64,000 nucleotides of DNA, taken from the NCBI GenBank assembly GCA_945877425.1, contig CAMCRZ010000003.1, positions 62,001 to 126,000 on the forward strand, given 5' to 3'. Shown one piece after another: positions 36,468-44,991 of this stretch (position 1 is its first letter; every line of letters begins with the position of its first letter). The translations under genes and the position numbers were made by a program. This DNA is from an uncultured Treponema sp. (GTDB taxonomy: Bacteria > Spirochaetota > Spirochaetia > Treponematales > Treponemataceae). The notes beneath the pieces are model-generated. The model searched no databases. It had not been told where the DNA came from and saw only the letters and a program-made list of their open reading frames with translations.

Positions 36468-37805
36468 TTAAATGTTTTCTATATTGGTCAAATAGTTTAA
36501 GAGTTTACCCTTCAGAATAAAATCGGTAAGCGCAATTTGCTCAATATAGGAAATAGACGATTCAACAAAATCAAATTTCTGGTGAAATTCCTCTGAAAGC
36601 GGTTTTGGCAGAACCATAAATGCTGTACTTAAACCTTTGCAAAGTAAATCCTTAAAAGAACAGATGTAAATAATCTTTTCAGTTTTGTCTTTGCTTTTTA
36701 AAGTCGGACTGGCATCTAAATTAGTTTGAGTGTCTTGCTCTATTATATAATGATAATCTACAGCATTTACCCAATCCATTAACTCTTTATCATGCTCTTC
36801 AATGTCACAAAGCGGATTGTCTGTGTAAAAATAATCTTGAGTAGTTTTGTACAAAATATTTGCGCCAGAAGTAGACAGATAATTTATGTTTATGCCGGAA
36901 TCATCTTCTGGAACTTCCTTAACACAAGCGTTCAGCATCTGGAAAAGCTTTTTCTCGTAAGAATATGAATCTTCTTTTATAGCGATAGTTGGTTTGGAAG
37001 AAAAACTGCCTGTTTCCGAAGCCCGTTCTGCAAGGTGAAGCAGCCCTTTTCCTTCAGTTTGTTTAGGAATACTCAGCTTACTTAAATGCAGCAGGTAATA
37101 AAAAATGATTTCTATGTTTGAAGCAACAATTATTTGCGAAGGATTTATGTCGATTTTGCGGAACTTAAAAAGAAAAGCTGAAAGTGCAACACGAAGATTT
37201 TCATCTCCAAAGTTACCGTTTTTTGAATACAGTTTTACATTGTTTTCGTTAATGGCGTATTTGTAAGATTCAAGCAAATCAGGATAAAAGCAGGGAGTTT
37301 TAGAATTTGATTCTTTGGAAGAGTCTATATAAACATCACCTGAATTCGTAATGATTTTATTTTCCTTCTTTAAGCCTGATTTAAAATCGTCAATATGAGG
37401 AATGTGAAAGTAGCCTTTTCTCTCGATTGTTGACGTAAAGGGTACAGATTGAATGGTATCAGTTTTTAAATCTGTATCCTTGTTTTGTTTAATGATGCTT
37501 TCAACTGTGGGAATTATTTCTTCATCTTTTTGAGTAACCGGCTGAATTTCCGGAATTTCTTCATTGGGATTCTTTACGAAAAATCCGCTTTTTGGAAGAG
37601 AATATATATAACCGCTTTTTTCAAGCTCTTCGTAAGTCTTTTTTATAGTGTTTTTACTGATTTTAAGTCTGTTAGATAAATCTCTTATGGAAGGAAGCTT
37701 AGTTCCAGTGGGTACAGAATTATTTTTAATGGATACAGTTATCTGATTGTAGAGCTGCTTGTATAATTTGACTTTACTGTTAAAATCTAAATTGAATTGT
37801 TCCAT
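36468..37805 (-). CDS. GntR/MocR-like transcriptional regulator
   Basis: A 445-residue regulator. Residues 1-75 are a GntR winged helix (YKQLYNQITVSIKNNSVPTG, LPSIRDLSNRLKISKNTIKK). The remainder resembles the fold-type I aminotransferase domain of MocR proteins (GDENLRVALSAFLFKFRKID). Where PLP-binding MocRs have TFSKTL, this reads CSFKDLLCKG, so the lysine appears shifted or lost. A long variable linker lies between. It is convergent with arginase, 4 nt apart. Target genes unknown. Confidence 0.8.
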   Translation of the reverse strand: MEQFNLDFNSKVKLYKQLYNQITVSIKNNSVPTGTKLPSIRDLSNRLKISKNTIKKTYEELEKSGYIYSLPKSGFFVKNPNEEIPEIQPVTQKDEEIIPTVESIIKQNKDTDLKTDTIQSVPFTSTIERKGYFHIPHIDDFKSGLKKENKIITNSGDVYIDSSKESNSKTPCFYPDLLESYKYAINENNVKLYSKNGNFGDENLRVALSAFLFKFRKIDINPSQIIVASNIEIIFYYLLHLSKLSIPKQTEGKGLLHLAERASETGSFSSKPTIAIKEDSYSYEKKLFQMLNACVKEVPEDDSGININYLSTSGANILYKTTQDYFYTDNPLCDIEEHDKELMDWVNAVDYHYIIEQDTQTNLDASPTLKSKDKTEKIIYICSFKDLLCKGLSTAFMVLPKPLSEEFHQKFDFVESSISYIEQIALTDFILKGKLLNYLTNIENI

Positions 37806-37839
37806 TTAAAAATACTCCAATGGGTACAGATTTTATATA

Positions 37840-37868
37840 ATTATAAGTGTATCTTTTAAAAAAATCAA
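37840..37868 (-). promoter_or_regulatory. Promoter of the GntR-like gene
   Basis: Minus strand -35 TTGATT (37863-37868), 17-bp spacer, -10 TATAAT (37840-37845). A GGGTACAG motif and a GGAG ribosome site lie between it and the ATG. Confidence 0.65.
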
Positions 37869-37889
37869 ATTTTCTTTAAGCAATTGCAT

Positions 37890-38684
37890 TTATTTAGTTA
37901 AATCTGCCGGATAATCTACAGGCGTAATTCCAAGAGAAAGTGCAAAATCTTTTGCCTGAAGTTTGTTTTTTATAACATCAGCTGGGTTGTGAGCGTCGCT
38001 GTTACAGATGATTTTTACATTTTCATCTGCAGCCATTTGCCAGAATTCCAGGTATGGATACTGAAAACGCTCGCCTTTAGAGGTTAAAAGCTTATTCCGA
38101 TGCATTCCAAGTCCGTTTATTTCAAGGGGAATATCAAAAGTTTTAGCTGCCTGAATTATTGCTTTAGCCATAGATTTTGACTGAGAGTCCCATTCTTTAT
38201 AACCTGCCATAAATAAATCAGGGTGTGCTACGAAAGAAAAAATGCCACTTTCCATTCCTTGAATAAGCTGGTCTGTGTAAGCGTTTAAAAGCGAAGTTTC
38301 CTTTACGTTCAAAATATAAATATGCTGATTGTTTACTGTAACCCAATGAGGTCCTAAAGCTAAATATTGCGCTCCGTGTTTTTCCTTTAATTCAACGTAC
38401 CATTCTTTTATGCTGTAATCCCATTCACATTCATAACCAGTGTAAACCGGGAAGTTTGCAATTTGTTTTGCCTGAGAAATCCATTCTAGATAAACTGGAA
38501 TTTCTTCTTTAGACATTCTGATATCCTGCCAGTAATCGTAAAAGTTTTCCGGATAAGGACAATGATCGCTGAAACCAAGACAAGTGCAGTTTTGCGAATT
38601 TGCAATCTTTACATAATCGTAAGGTGAACCGAAAGCGTGTTTGCAAAGTTGAGTGTGTGTATGAAAATTAGTAAGTTCTTGCAT
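37890..38684 (-). CDS. hisK: PHP-family histidinol-phosphatase
   Basis: A 264-residue metal-dependent phosphatase with the PHP-domain motifs: NFHTHTQLCKHA at the N-terminus, FSDHCPYP near residue 38, and late VAHPDLF and NSDAHNPADV. Length and order fit HisK-type histidinol-phosphatases, which make histidinol. Other PHP phosphoesterases look similar, and no his genes are nearby, so the substrate is inferred. Confidence 0.82.
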   Translation of the reverse strand: MQELTNFHTHTQLCKHAFGSPYDYVKIANSQNCTCLGFSDHCPYPENFYDYWQDIRMSKEEIPVYLEWISQAKQIANFPVYTGYECEWDYSIKEWYVELKEKHGAQYLALGPHWVTVNNQHIYILNVKETSLLNAYTDQLIQGMESGIFSFVAHPDLFMAGYKEWDSQSKSMAKAIIQAAKTFDIPLEINGLGMHRNKLLTSKGERFQYPYLEFWQMAADENVKIICNSDAHNPADVIKNKLQAKDFALSLGITPVDYPADLTK

Positions 38685-38716
38685 AATTAAATTTTAAGTC
38701 AGGCTGTTTCAAGTTA

Positions 38717-38751
38717 GAAAAAAAATCCCTCCGAATTTCTTCAGAGGGATT
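38717..38751 (-). terminator. ppdK terminator
   Basis: Minus strand AATCCCTC and GAGGGATT form a perfect 8-bp stem with a 12-nt loop, followed by a T-run. Confidence 0.9.
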
Positions 38752-38775
38752 AAACTTAAGAGAAAGAAACTTTAA

Positions 38776-41607
38776 TTATTTCTTTGTTGTTTTCTTTGCA
38801 GCTGGTTTTTTAGCTGGAGCTTTTTTTGCTGTAGAAGCAGATGCCTTTTTAGCAGGAGTTTTCTTAGCAGCAGCTTTTTCTGCAGCAGCCTTAGCAGCAG
38901 CGGCTTCAGCTTTAGCCTTTGCGTTTGCTTTAATTACAGCCTGTGCACCTGCAAGACGAGCAGCTGGTACACGGAATGGAGAACAAGAAACGTAGTTAAG
39001 ACCAAGCTTGTAGCAAAGAGCGATAGATTCTGGATCACCACCATGTTCACCACAAATTCCAAGGTGAAGGTTAGCTTTAACAGAACGACCTTTTTCTTCT
39101 GCAAGACCAATCATTGCTCCAACACCGTCTTCATCAAGTGTCTTGAATGGATCTGACATAAGAACTTTCTGGTCAATGTATGATTCAATGAACTTACCAT
39201 AGTCATCACGGCTGAAACCGAGAGTTGTCTGTGTAAGGTCGTTTGTACCAAATGAGAAGAAGTCTGCATATTCAGCAATCTGATTAGCTGTAGCTGCAGC
39301 ACGTGGGAATTCAATCATAGAACCAATCTGGAACTTAAGTTCTGTTCCCTTTTCTTCATTTACTTTAGCAATAATAGCTTCTGCCTGAGCACGAATCTGC
39401 TTTAATTCACCAACTGTTGTAACGTTAGGAATCATGATGCGAACATCGTGTGGAATGCCTTTCTTTTCAGCTTCAGCAGTTGCAAGAGCAATAGCTTCAA
39501 CCTGCATTTCGTAAATTTCAGGATATGTGATGGCAAGACGGCAACCACGGTGACCAAGCATTGGGTTGTGTTCGTCAAGTTCAGCAAATTTAGCCTTGAT
39601 TGTTTCAACTTTTACGCCAAGTTTTGAAGCAAGAGCCTGAGCTTCTGCATCTGTTTTAGCCTGGATAAATTCGTTGAGTGGTGGATCAAGAAGACGGATT
39701 GTAACTGATTTTCCTTCCATTGTCTTGATAATTTCAAAGAAGTCTTTCTGCTGAAGTGGAAGAATCTTAGCAAGATTTGCCTTACGTGATTCTGTATCTT
39801 CAGAAATAATCATCTTCTGGAATGAAGTAAGTTTTGGTTCATCAAAGAACATATGTTCTGTACGGCAAAGACCGATACCTGCTGCACCAAAGCGGAATGC
39901 CTGTGGAGCTTCGTTCTGTTCAGCATTAGCCATAACACCGAATCCCTTAACTTTCTTTCCTGATGGAGTTGTACGAACTGACTTTTCACGAACTTCATCT
40001 GCCCAACTAAGGAATGTTTCAAGATCTCCAGAAACTTTAGCTGGTTCTACAGGAATAAGACCTGCATATACTTTACCAGTTGAACCGTCAATAGAAATAT
40101 TGTCGCCCTTCTTGAATACTTTTCCACCGATTGTAACTTCATCTTTTCCAGTGAATACAACGTCTGCACAACCACAAACACAAGGTGTTCCCATACCACG
40201 AGCAACAACAGCTGCGTGAGATGTACGTCCACCAGTTGATGTAAGGATACCTTCAGCAACATACATACCTGCAATGTCATCTGGAGATGTTTCTTTACGA
40301 ACGAGCATTACTTTCTTGCCAGCTTTGTGCCATTCAACAGCTTCATCTGCTGTAAATACAATCTGACCTGCACCAGCTCCTGGAGAAGCGTTAAGTGCTG
40401 AAGCCAATGGAGAAGCTGATTTAAGAGCCTTTGCTTCAAACTGTGGGTGGAGAAGCTGATCAAGCTGATCTGGTTTAACACGGAGAAGAGCCTGTTCTTT
40501 AGTAATCATTTTTTCTGCAACCATGTCTACAGCCATTTTAACTGCTGCCGGACCTGTACGTTTACCGTTACGACACTGGAGCATATAAAGAGTTCCTTCC
40601 TGAACTGTGAACTCCATATCCTGCATATCGCGGTAATGTTTTTCAAGACGATTACGGATTTTTGTAATTTCAGCAAATACTTTTGGCTGCTGCTGTTCAA
40701 GAGCAGAAATATCCATTGGAGTACGGATACCTGCAACAACGTCTTCACCCTGAGCGTTTATAAGGTATTCTGCCATGAATTTGTTTTCACCAGTTGATGG
40801 GTCACGAGAGAATGCAACACCAGTTCCTGATGTATCGCCCATGTTACCGAATACCATAGCCATAACTGTAACAGCTGTACCTTTGATTACTCTTTCATCA
40901 ATATTGTTGAGCTTGCGGTAAATAATAGCACGTTCATTCATCCATGAACCGAATACTGCACTGATAGCGCCCCACATCTGCTGCTGTGGATCCTGAGGGA
41001 AATCTTCACCCTTTTCTTTTTTGTACATTGCCTTGTACTTAGTTACGATTTCCTGGAGTTCTTCTGTTGTAAGATCTGTATCTTGTGAAATACCGCGATG
41101 TGATTTAACTTCATCGATAATTGCTTCGAATTTGTCATGTTCAACACCCATTGCTACGTTACCGAACATCTGGATAAAGCGGCGGTATGCATCCCATGCG
41201 AAACGTGGATTGTTTGTTTTGTTGGCAAGTCCAAGAACTGATTTGTCGTTAAGACCAAGGTTGAGGATTGTGTCCATCATACCAGGCATAGATTCAGCTG
41301 CACCAGAGCGAACTGAAACAAGAAGCGGATCCTTTTCATCACCAAGTTTTTTGCCGAATGATTTTTCGAGTTTTGCAAGGTTCTTTGCAACTTCTGCTGC
41401 GAGAGCTTCAGGATACTTTCTTCCAAGCTTGTAGTATTCCTGACAAACGTCAATTGAAATTGTGAATCCAGGTGGAACAGGGAGACTTAAAGGAGCCTTT
41501 GCCATCTGAGCAAGGTTAGCACCTTTACCACCAAGAATAAGACGCATTGATTCATCGCCTTCTGCGTCGCCATTACCAAAGAAATAAACATATTTGGTCT
41601 TAGCCAT
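38776..41607 (-). CDS. ppdK: Pyruvate, phosphate dikinase with Ala/Lys-rich tail
   Basis: Interconverts pyruvate, ATP and Pi with PEP, AMP and PPi, a key glycolytic or gluconeogenic step in anaerobes. The 943-residue protein has the N-terminal nucleotide domain (RLILGGKGANLAQMAKAPL), the swivelling phosphohistidine motif GGRTSHAAVVARGMGTPCVC, and the C-terminal PEP-binding barrel (GICGEHGGDPES). The last ~50 residues are an Ala/Lys/Pro-rich, histone H1-like tail (AKKTPAKKASASTAKKAPAK) absent from ordinary PPDK of about 875-890 residues. A GGAGG site and a strong promoter precede it. Confidence 0.96.
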   Translation of the reverse strand: MAKTKYVYFFGNGDAEGDESMRLILGGKGANLAQMAKAPLSLPVPPGFTISIDVCQEYYKLGRKYPEALAAEVAKNLAKLEKSFGKKLGDEKDPLLVSVRSGAAESMPGMMDTILNLGLNDKSVLGLANKTNNPRFAWDAYRRFIQMFGNVAMGVEHDKFEAIIDEVKSHRGISQDTDLTTEELQEIVTKYKAMYKKEKGEDFPQDPQQQMWGAISAVFGSWMNERAIIYRKLNNIDERVIKGTAVTVMAMVFGNMGDTSGTGVAFSRDPSTGENKFMAEYLINAQGEDVVAGIRTPMDISALEQQQPKVFAEITKIRNRLEKHYRDMQDMEFTVQEGTLYMLQCRNGKRTGPAAVKMAVDMVAEKMITKEQALLRVKPDQLDQLLHPQFEAKALKSASPLASALNASPGAGAGQIVFTADEAVEWHKAGKKVMLVRKETSPDDIAGMYVAEGILTSTGGRTSHAAVVARGMGTPCVCGCADVVFTGKDEVTIGGKVFKKGDNISIDGSTGKVYAGLIPVEPAKVSGDLETFLSWADEVREKSVRTTPSGKKVKGFGVMANAEQNEAPQAFRFGAAGIGLCRTEHMFFDEPKLTSFQKMIISEDTESRKANLAKILPLQQKDFFEIIKTMEGKSVTIRLLDPPLNEFIQAKTDAEAQALASKLGVKVETIKAKFAELDEHNPMLGHRGCRLAITYPEIYEMQVEAIALATAEAEKKGIPHDVRIMIPNVTTVGELKQIRAQAEAIIAKVNEEKGTELKFQIGSMIEFPRAAATANQIAEYADFFSFGTNDLTQTTLGFSRDDYGKFIESYIDQKVLMSDPFKTLDEDGVGAMIGLAEEKGRSVKANLHLGICGEHGGDPESIALCYKLGLNYVSCSPFRVPAARLAGAQAVIKANAKAKAEAAAAKAAAEKAAAKKTPAKKASASTAKKAPAKKPAAKKTTKK

Positions 41608-41636
41608 TAATGTCCTCCGTAAAATAAGTAGAATTC

Positions 41637-41665
41637 AGTATATTGCTAAATAAATTCTTCGTCAA
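41637..41665 (-). promoter_or_regulatory. ppdK promoter
   Basis: Minus strand -35 TTGACG (41660-41665), 17-bp spacer, -10 TATACT (41637-41642), the best promoter match in this part of the window. Confidence 0.75.
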
Positions 41666-41771
41666 TGAATATGTACATTCTATCGATATTTAGGGCATTT
41701 GCAGGCTTTTTTTTCCGAAATTTTTCAGCCATATCTGAACTTTGTTAACTTTCTTTGTGAAAATCGGGCTG

Positions 41772-41777
41772 TATAAT
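41772..41777 (+). promoter_or_regulatory. -10 box of the first GH128-like gene
   Basis: TATAAT ending 7 nt before the ATG at 41785, so transcription should start at or next to the A of the ATG. No clear -35. Confidence 0.5.
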
Positions 41778-41784
41778 TTTAACT

Positions 41785-43131
41785 ATGAAGATAAATATTT
41801 TAAACGTAAAAAAATCAGTCATCCTTGCTGCATTTTCAATTTTTGCAGTAAGCGCTTTTGGACTTCCTTCTAAAAGAGGAATTTGCTACAACTCACTTAA
41901 TCCTGCAGAACTTTCTTCACTTAAAGGCGGTGCAACCTGGGGTTACAACTGGGCTGGAGCAGACGAATCAGAAGGAATAGGAACAGCGGACTTTGCATTT
42001 TGTCCGATGATTTGGGGCGGCGGCAAAGATTTTGAAGATATGTTTCAAAACGCTGAAGCTTATCTTGCAGCACATCCTGAAACAGAATACCTTTTGGGTT
42101 TCAACGAACCTATGATGAAAAATGCATACGGCGGATGTGACATGACTCCTTCCGAAGCAGCAGAACTTTGGATAAGGCTTGAAGATCTTGCAAAAAAGTA
42201 CGGCGTAAAGCTTGCCTCACCTGCTCTAACATGGGGCTTTGAAACTCTTACTGGCGATGGAAAAGTTTACGGTGCTCCTGAAGAATGGATGAATGCGTGG
42301 ATTGAAGAGTTTAAAAAGCTTCATGGAAGAGAGCCTTACTTTGATTGTGTTGCACTTCACAGCTACATGGATTACGCAGCTGCAGTTGTATGGTTTTGCG
42401 AATATTATTCTGATTATTTCAAAAAACCTGTGCTTCTTACGGAATTCTGTGCATGGTCTAACGAGGAAAATCAAACTCCACATAAAAGTCTTGCAGGACA
42501 AATTGATTCCATGACACAAAAACTCGAAGCCCTTGATGTAAACGAAAAAGTTCTTGGTTACGCCTGGTTTATGAGTCATGCAGAAACGAAAAAAGTTCCG
42601 TACAATTCAATTTTTACTGAAAAAGGCGGCAAAGGAAAGCTTACAGAACTTGGCACTATTTATGTAAATATGAGCAGCAGCGACAAATCTGTCTGGTTTA
42701 AAACAGGTGAATTAATTCCTGCATACAAATATGTTTCTTCAAGCAACTATAACGAAGAAGCTGGTGAAAAGCCTGACGATGCTTCAAGATTTGCAACACC
42801 GATTTCTATCCGGATAAATTCTGACAAAAAGACAGCAAAAGAAATTCCTCTTGAAGTAGGCGGATTTACAAACGAAAGATATGCAGACTATCAGGTTGAA
42901 GTAACAGAAAGCAGAAACTACACGTTAAAGTTGCGCTACAAGTCTGATGCAGAACAGTATTTCCACGTAAATGCTAACGGCACTGAAGTTTTGAATGACG
43001 TTCTGAAAAAATCATCAAAGTGGAAGGAAGTAAGTTTTGTCATTCCTCTTGAAAGCGGAAAACAGATTATCAGGTTAAAGTCACTTGGTTTTGCAAAAGA
43101 TTTGAAAATCAGTGCATTTGAGTTGCAGTAA
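41785..43131 (+). CDS. Secreted GH128-like glucanase with C-terminal carbohydrate-binding domain
   Basis: A 448-residue exported enzyme; signal peptide KKSVILAAFSIFAVSAFG. The catalytic TIM-barrel domain (about 30-270) has GFNEPMMKN with a likely acid/base Glu and LLTEFCAWS with a likely nucleophile Glu, as in the Glyco_hydro_cc/GH128 beta-1,3-glucanase family. The last ~110 residues (YADYQVEVTESRNYTLKLRY, DLKISAFELQ) look like a CBM6-type beta-sandwich. It probably cleaves beta-1,3-glucan. Two further genes of the same theme follow. Confidence 0.82.
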   Translation: MKINILNVKKSVILAAFSIFAVSAFGLPSKRGICYNSLNPAELSSLKGGATWGYNWAGADESEGIGTADFAFCPMIWGGGKDFEDMFQNAEAYLAAHPETEYLLGFNEPMMKNAYGGCDMTPSEAAELWIRLEDLAKKYGVKLASPALTWGFETLTGDGKVYGAPEEWMNAWIEEFKKLHGREPYFDCVALHSYMDYAAAVVWFCEYYSDYFKKPVLLTEFCAWSNEENQTPHKSLAGQIDSMTQKLEALDVNEKVLGYAWFMSHAETKKVPYNSIFTEKGGKGKLTELGTIYVNMSSSDKSVWFKTGELIPAYKYVSSSNYNEEAGEKPDDASRFATPISIRINSDKKTAKEIPLEVGGFTNERYADYQVEVTESRNYTLKLRYKSDAEQYFHVNANGTEVLNDVLKKSSKWKEVSFVIPLESGKQIIRLKSLGFAKDLKISAFELQ

Positions 43132-43161
43132 AAAATAACAGTTAATTTTACGGAGGAATTT

Positions 43162-43731
43162 ATGAAACGTATTTTAAAGGCAGCAGTATTTTTATGTGTT
43201 GCATTAAGCTGTGTGGCAGTTTTTGCTAAGCCAAAGAAAATTGTAAGCAAGTGGTCAGAGCCTGGTGTTGAAAACGACGGACTTTTTAAAACATTCGGCG
43301 GATGCGGAGTTCAGATCTGGCAGGATGAATGGAACAGTCACGATGCAACTTTTTCAATTGATTATGCAGAAGGAAAAATTACAGTTGGAAAAGTTGGCTG
43401 GTGGGGCGGTTCATTCGGTGCTTATCAGGACGGAGTTCCAAACGGCGGGACATTTAATCTTTCTAAAGTAGCAAAAATTGAGTTTGATGCAAAAGCTTCA
43501 ACTTACGGAACAATTTACTTTAACATTGATGATTCAAACAAAAACGAAATTGATATTCCTACTGACTTTAAGCATTACGAAATTCCTGTAAAAAAAGCAA
43601 AAGCTAAAGCAGAAAGTCTTTTTGCAATAGGCGGCGTTCGTGACTTAAACAAAGAAGGATGCGAAATCTTTATAAAGAACATTGCTTTTTATGATGCAAA
43701 AGGAAATGAAATAGTTCCTGAATACAACTAA
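43162..43731 (+). CDS. Secreted putative carbohydrate-binding protein
   Basis: A 189-residue exported protein with signal peptide ending VAVFA. The mature part has a single beta-sandwich-like domain rich in Trp and Gly (VGWWGGSFGAYQDG) and ends EIFIKNIAFYDAKGNEI, the pattern of stand-alone CBM-like jelly rolls. No catalytic residues are apparent. It has a GGAGG ribosome site and lies 30 nt after one GH128-like gene and 106 nt before the other, so a glucan-capturing role is inferred. Confidence 0.65.
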   Translation: MKRILKAAVFLCVALSCVAVFAKPKKIVSKWSEPGVENDGLFKTFGGCGVQIWQDEWNSHDATFSIDYAEGKITVGKVGWWGGSFGAYQDGVPNGGTFNLSKVAKIEFDAKASTYGTIYFNIDDSNKNEIDIPTDFKHYEIPVKKAKAKAESLFAIGGVRDLNKEGCEIFIKNIAFYDAKGNEIVPEYN

Positions 43732-43746
43732 ATTTTGCCTTCCTGA

Positions 43747-43800
43747 AGGTGCTGTTCAAAAAGTTAAGTTCAGAAAAAGCTCTTAACGGACAGCATCTTT
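43747..43800. repeat. Hairpin of the TGTTCAATAAGTTAAG family
   Basis: GGTGCTGTTC pairs imperfectly with GGACAGCATC, with an inner GTTAAG/CTTAAC pair. It resembles the gyrA terminator core but has only a short T-run, so its termination strength is doubtful. Confidence 0.6.
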
Positions 43801-43837
43801 CTGGCAAAATACATTATCTGCTGATTATGGAGAAAAA

Positions 43838-44824
43838 ATGAAAAAACTGTTTCTAATTTTAGCCAGCACTTTTTTAGCCTGCTGTTCACTTTATGTGCCA
43901 GGCGAAACTACTTATCAGAATGGAACAGGCGGAAGTTCGGGAAATGGAAGTGGAAGTGGAACTGAAACAGAAAAAGTCCACGGTGTTCTTAATGATGATA
44001 TTACGGAGCAGGAAGAACTTGGGCGTGGTCTTTGCTACAATAATTTAAATGCTGATGAAATTGCAAAACTTAAAGACTCAAAGGTTAAGTGGGTGTACAA
44101 CTGGGCAATTTCACCTGGTGAAGACGAGCTTTTAAAAGCAGCTGGAATTATGTTTGTTCCGCAGCAATGGGGATTGTCAACAGAAACTACAAGGGAAAAT
44201 CTTCGCACTTATTATAAAAATCACACTGAATGCAAATATCTAATGGGCTACAATGAACCGAATTTAGGCGGCAGTGTAGGCGGTTCAAGCATTACTCCAA
44301 AACAGGCCGCAGCTGATTGGGAAAATCTGGAAGCAATAGCAGAAGAGTTTGGACTTGCACTTATAGGTCCGGCACTTCAGTATTCTGGAGAAACACTTTC
44401 TGACGGCAAATGTTACGGCTCACCAGAAAAATGGATGGATGCGTTTATTGCTGAATACCAAGCACTTCACGACGGAAAATCTCCTAAAGTTGATTACTTT
44501 AACTTGCACTGCTATATGAATTGGCCTAGTGCATTAGAGTGGTATGTGGAAAATTACTACAAAATGTACGGAAGAAAAATTTACCTTACTGAATTTTGTG
44601 CATGGGAATACAACAATGGCGGACAGAACGAAAGTATGGAAAATCAGACATCCAGTATGAAAGAAAAAGTTGCCTTTATGGACAGTTACAGCGGTTGCGC
44701 AGGATATGCATGGTTTATGAGTCACGGTCAGACAAGTAATATTCCGTTTAATTCAATTTACGAAGCGAAAGGTGCAGACGGAACGCTTACTTCTCTTGGA
44801 AAAGCTTATCTAGGAAAAGAATAG
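43838..44824 (+). CDS. GH128-like glucanase lipoprotein
   Basis: A 328-residue surface lipoprotein; the signal peptide ends FLACC and a Gly/Ser linker (GTGGSSGNGSGSGTETE) follows. The catalytic domain (about 60-325) parallels the enzyme at 41.8 kb: RGLCYNNLNADEI, GYNEPNLGG with the acid/base Glu, and YLTEFCAWEYN with the nucleophile Glu. It lacks the C-terminal binding domain. It probably trims beta-glucan at the cell surface while the first enzyme is released. Confidence 0.83.
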   Translation: MKKLFLILASTFLACCSLYVPGETTYQNGTGGSSGNGSGSGTETEKVHGVLNDDITEQEELGRGLCYNNLNADEIAKLKDSKVKWVYNWAISPGEDELLKAAGIMFVPQQWGLSTETTRENLRTYYKNHTECKYLMGYNEPNLGGSVGGSSITPKQAAADWENLEAIAEEFGLALIGPALQYSGETLSDGKCYGSPEKWMDAFIAEYQALHDGKSPKVDYFNLHCYMNWPSALEWYVENYYKMYGRKIYLTEFCAWEYNNGGQNESMENQTSSMKEKVAFMDSYSGCAGYAWFMSHGQTSNIPFNSIYEAKGADGTLTSLGKAYLGKE

Positions 44825-44848
44825 CTTTATTGACGAGATTTCCACTTT

Positions 44849-44922
44849 TTATCCACAGGTTTTATAAAGAAATTCACACAAAAAAGTACAAGTAATCCAC
44901 AAGTTATGCACAGTTGTGGAAA
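44849..44922. other. DnaA-box-like group upstream of pheT
   Basis: TTATCCACA (44849-44857), TAATCCACA (44892-44900), TTATGCACA (44903-44911) and TGTGGAAAA (44914-44922): one perfect and three near matches in 74 bp, just upstream of the pheT promoter. Confidence 0.6.
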
Positions 44923-44931
44923 AATGCAATC

Positions 44932-44960
44932 ATAGACAATTGAAAAAGATTTTAGTAAAA
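44932..44960 (+). promoter_or_regulatory. pheT promoter
   Basis: -35 TAGACA (44932-44937), 17-bp spacer, -10 TAAAAT (44955-44960). An AAAGAGGA ribosome site precedes the ATG. Confidence 0.55.
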
Positions 44961-44991
44961 TAGACGGACTTATTTGTAGAAAGAGGACATT

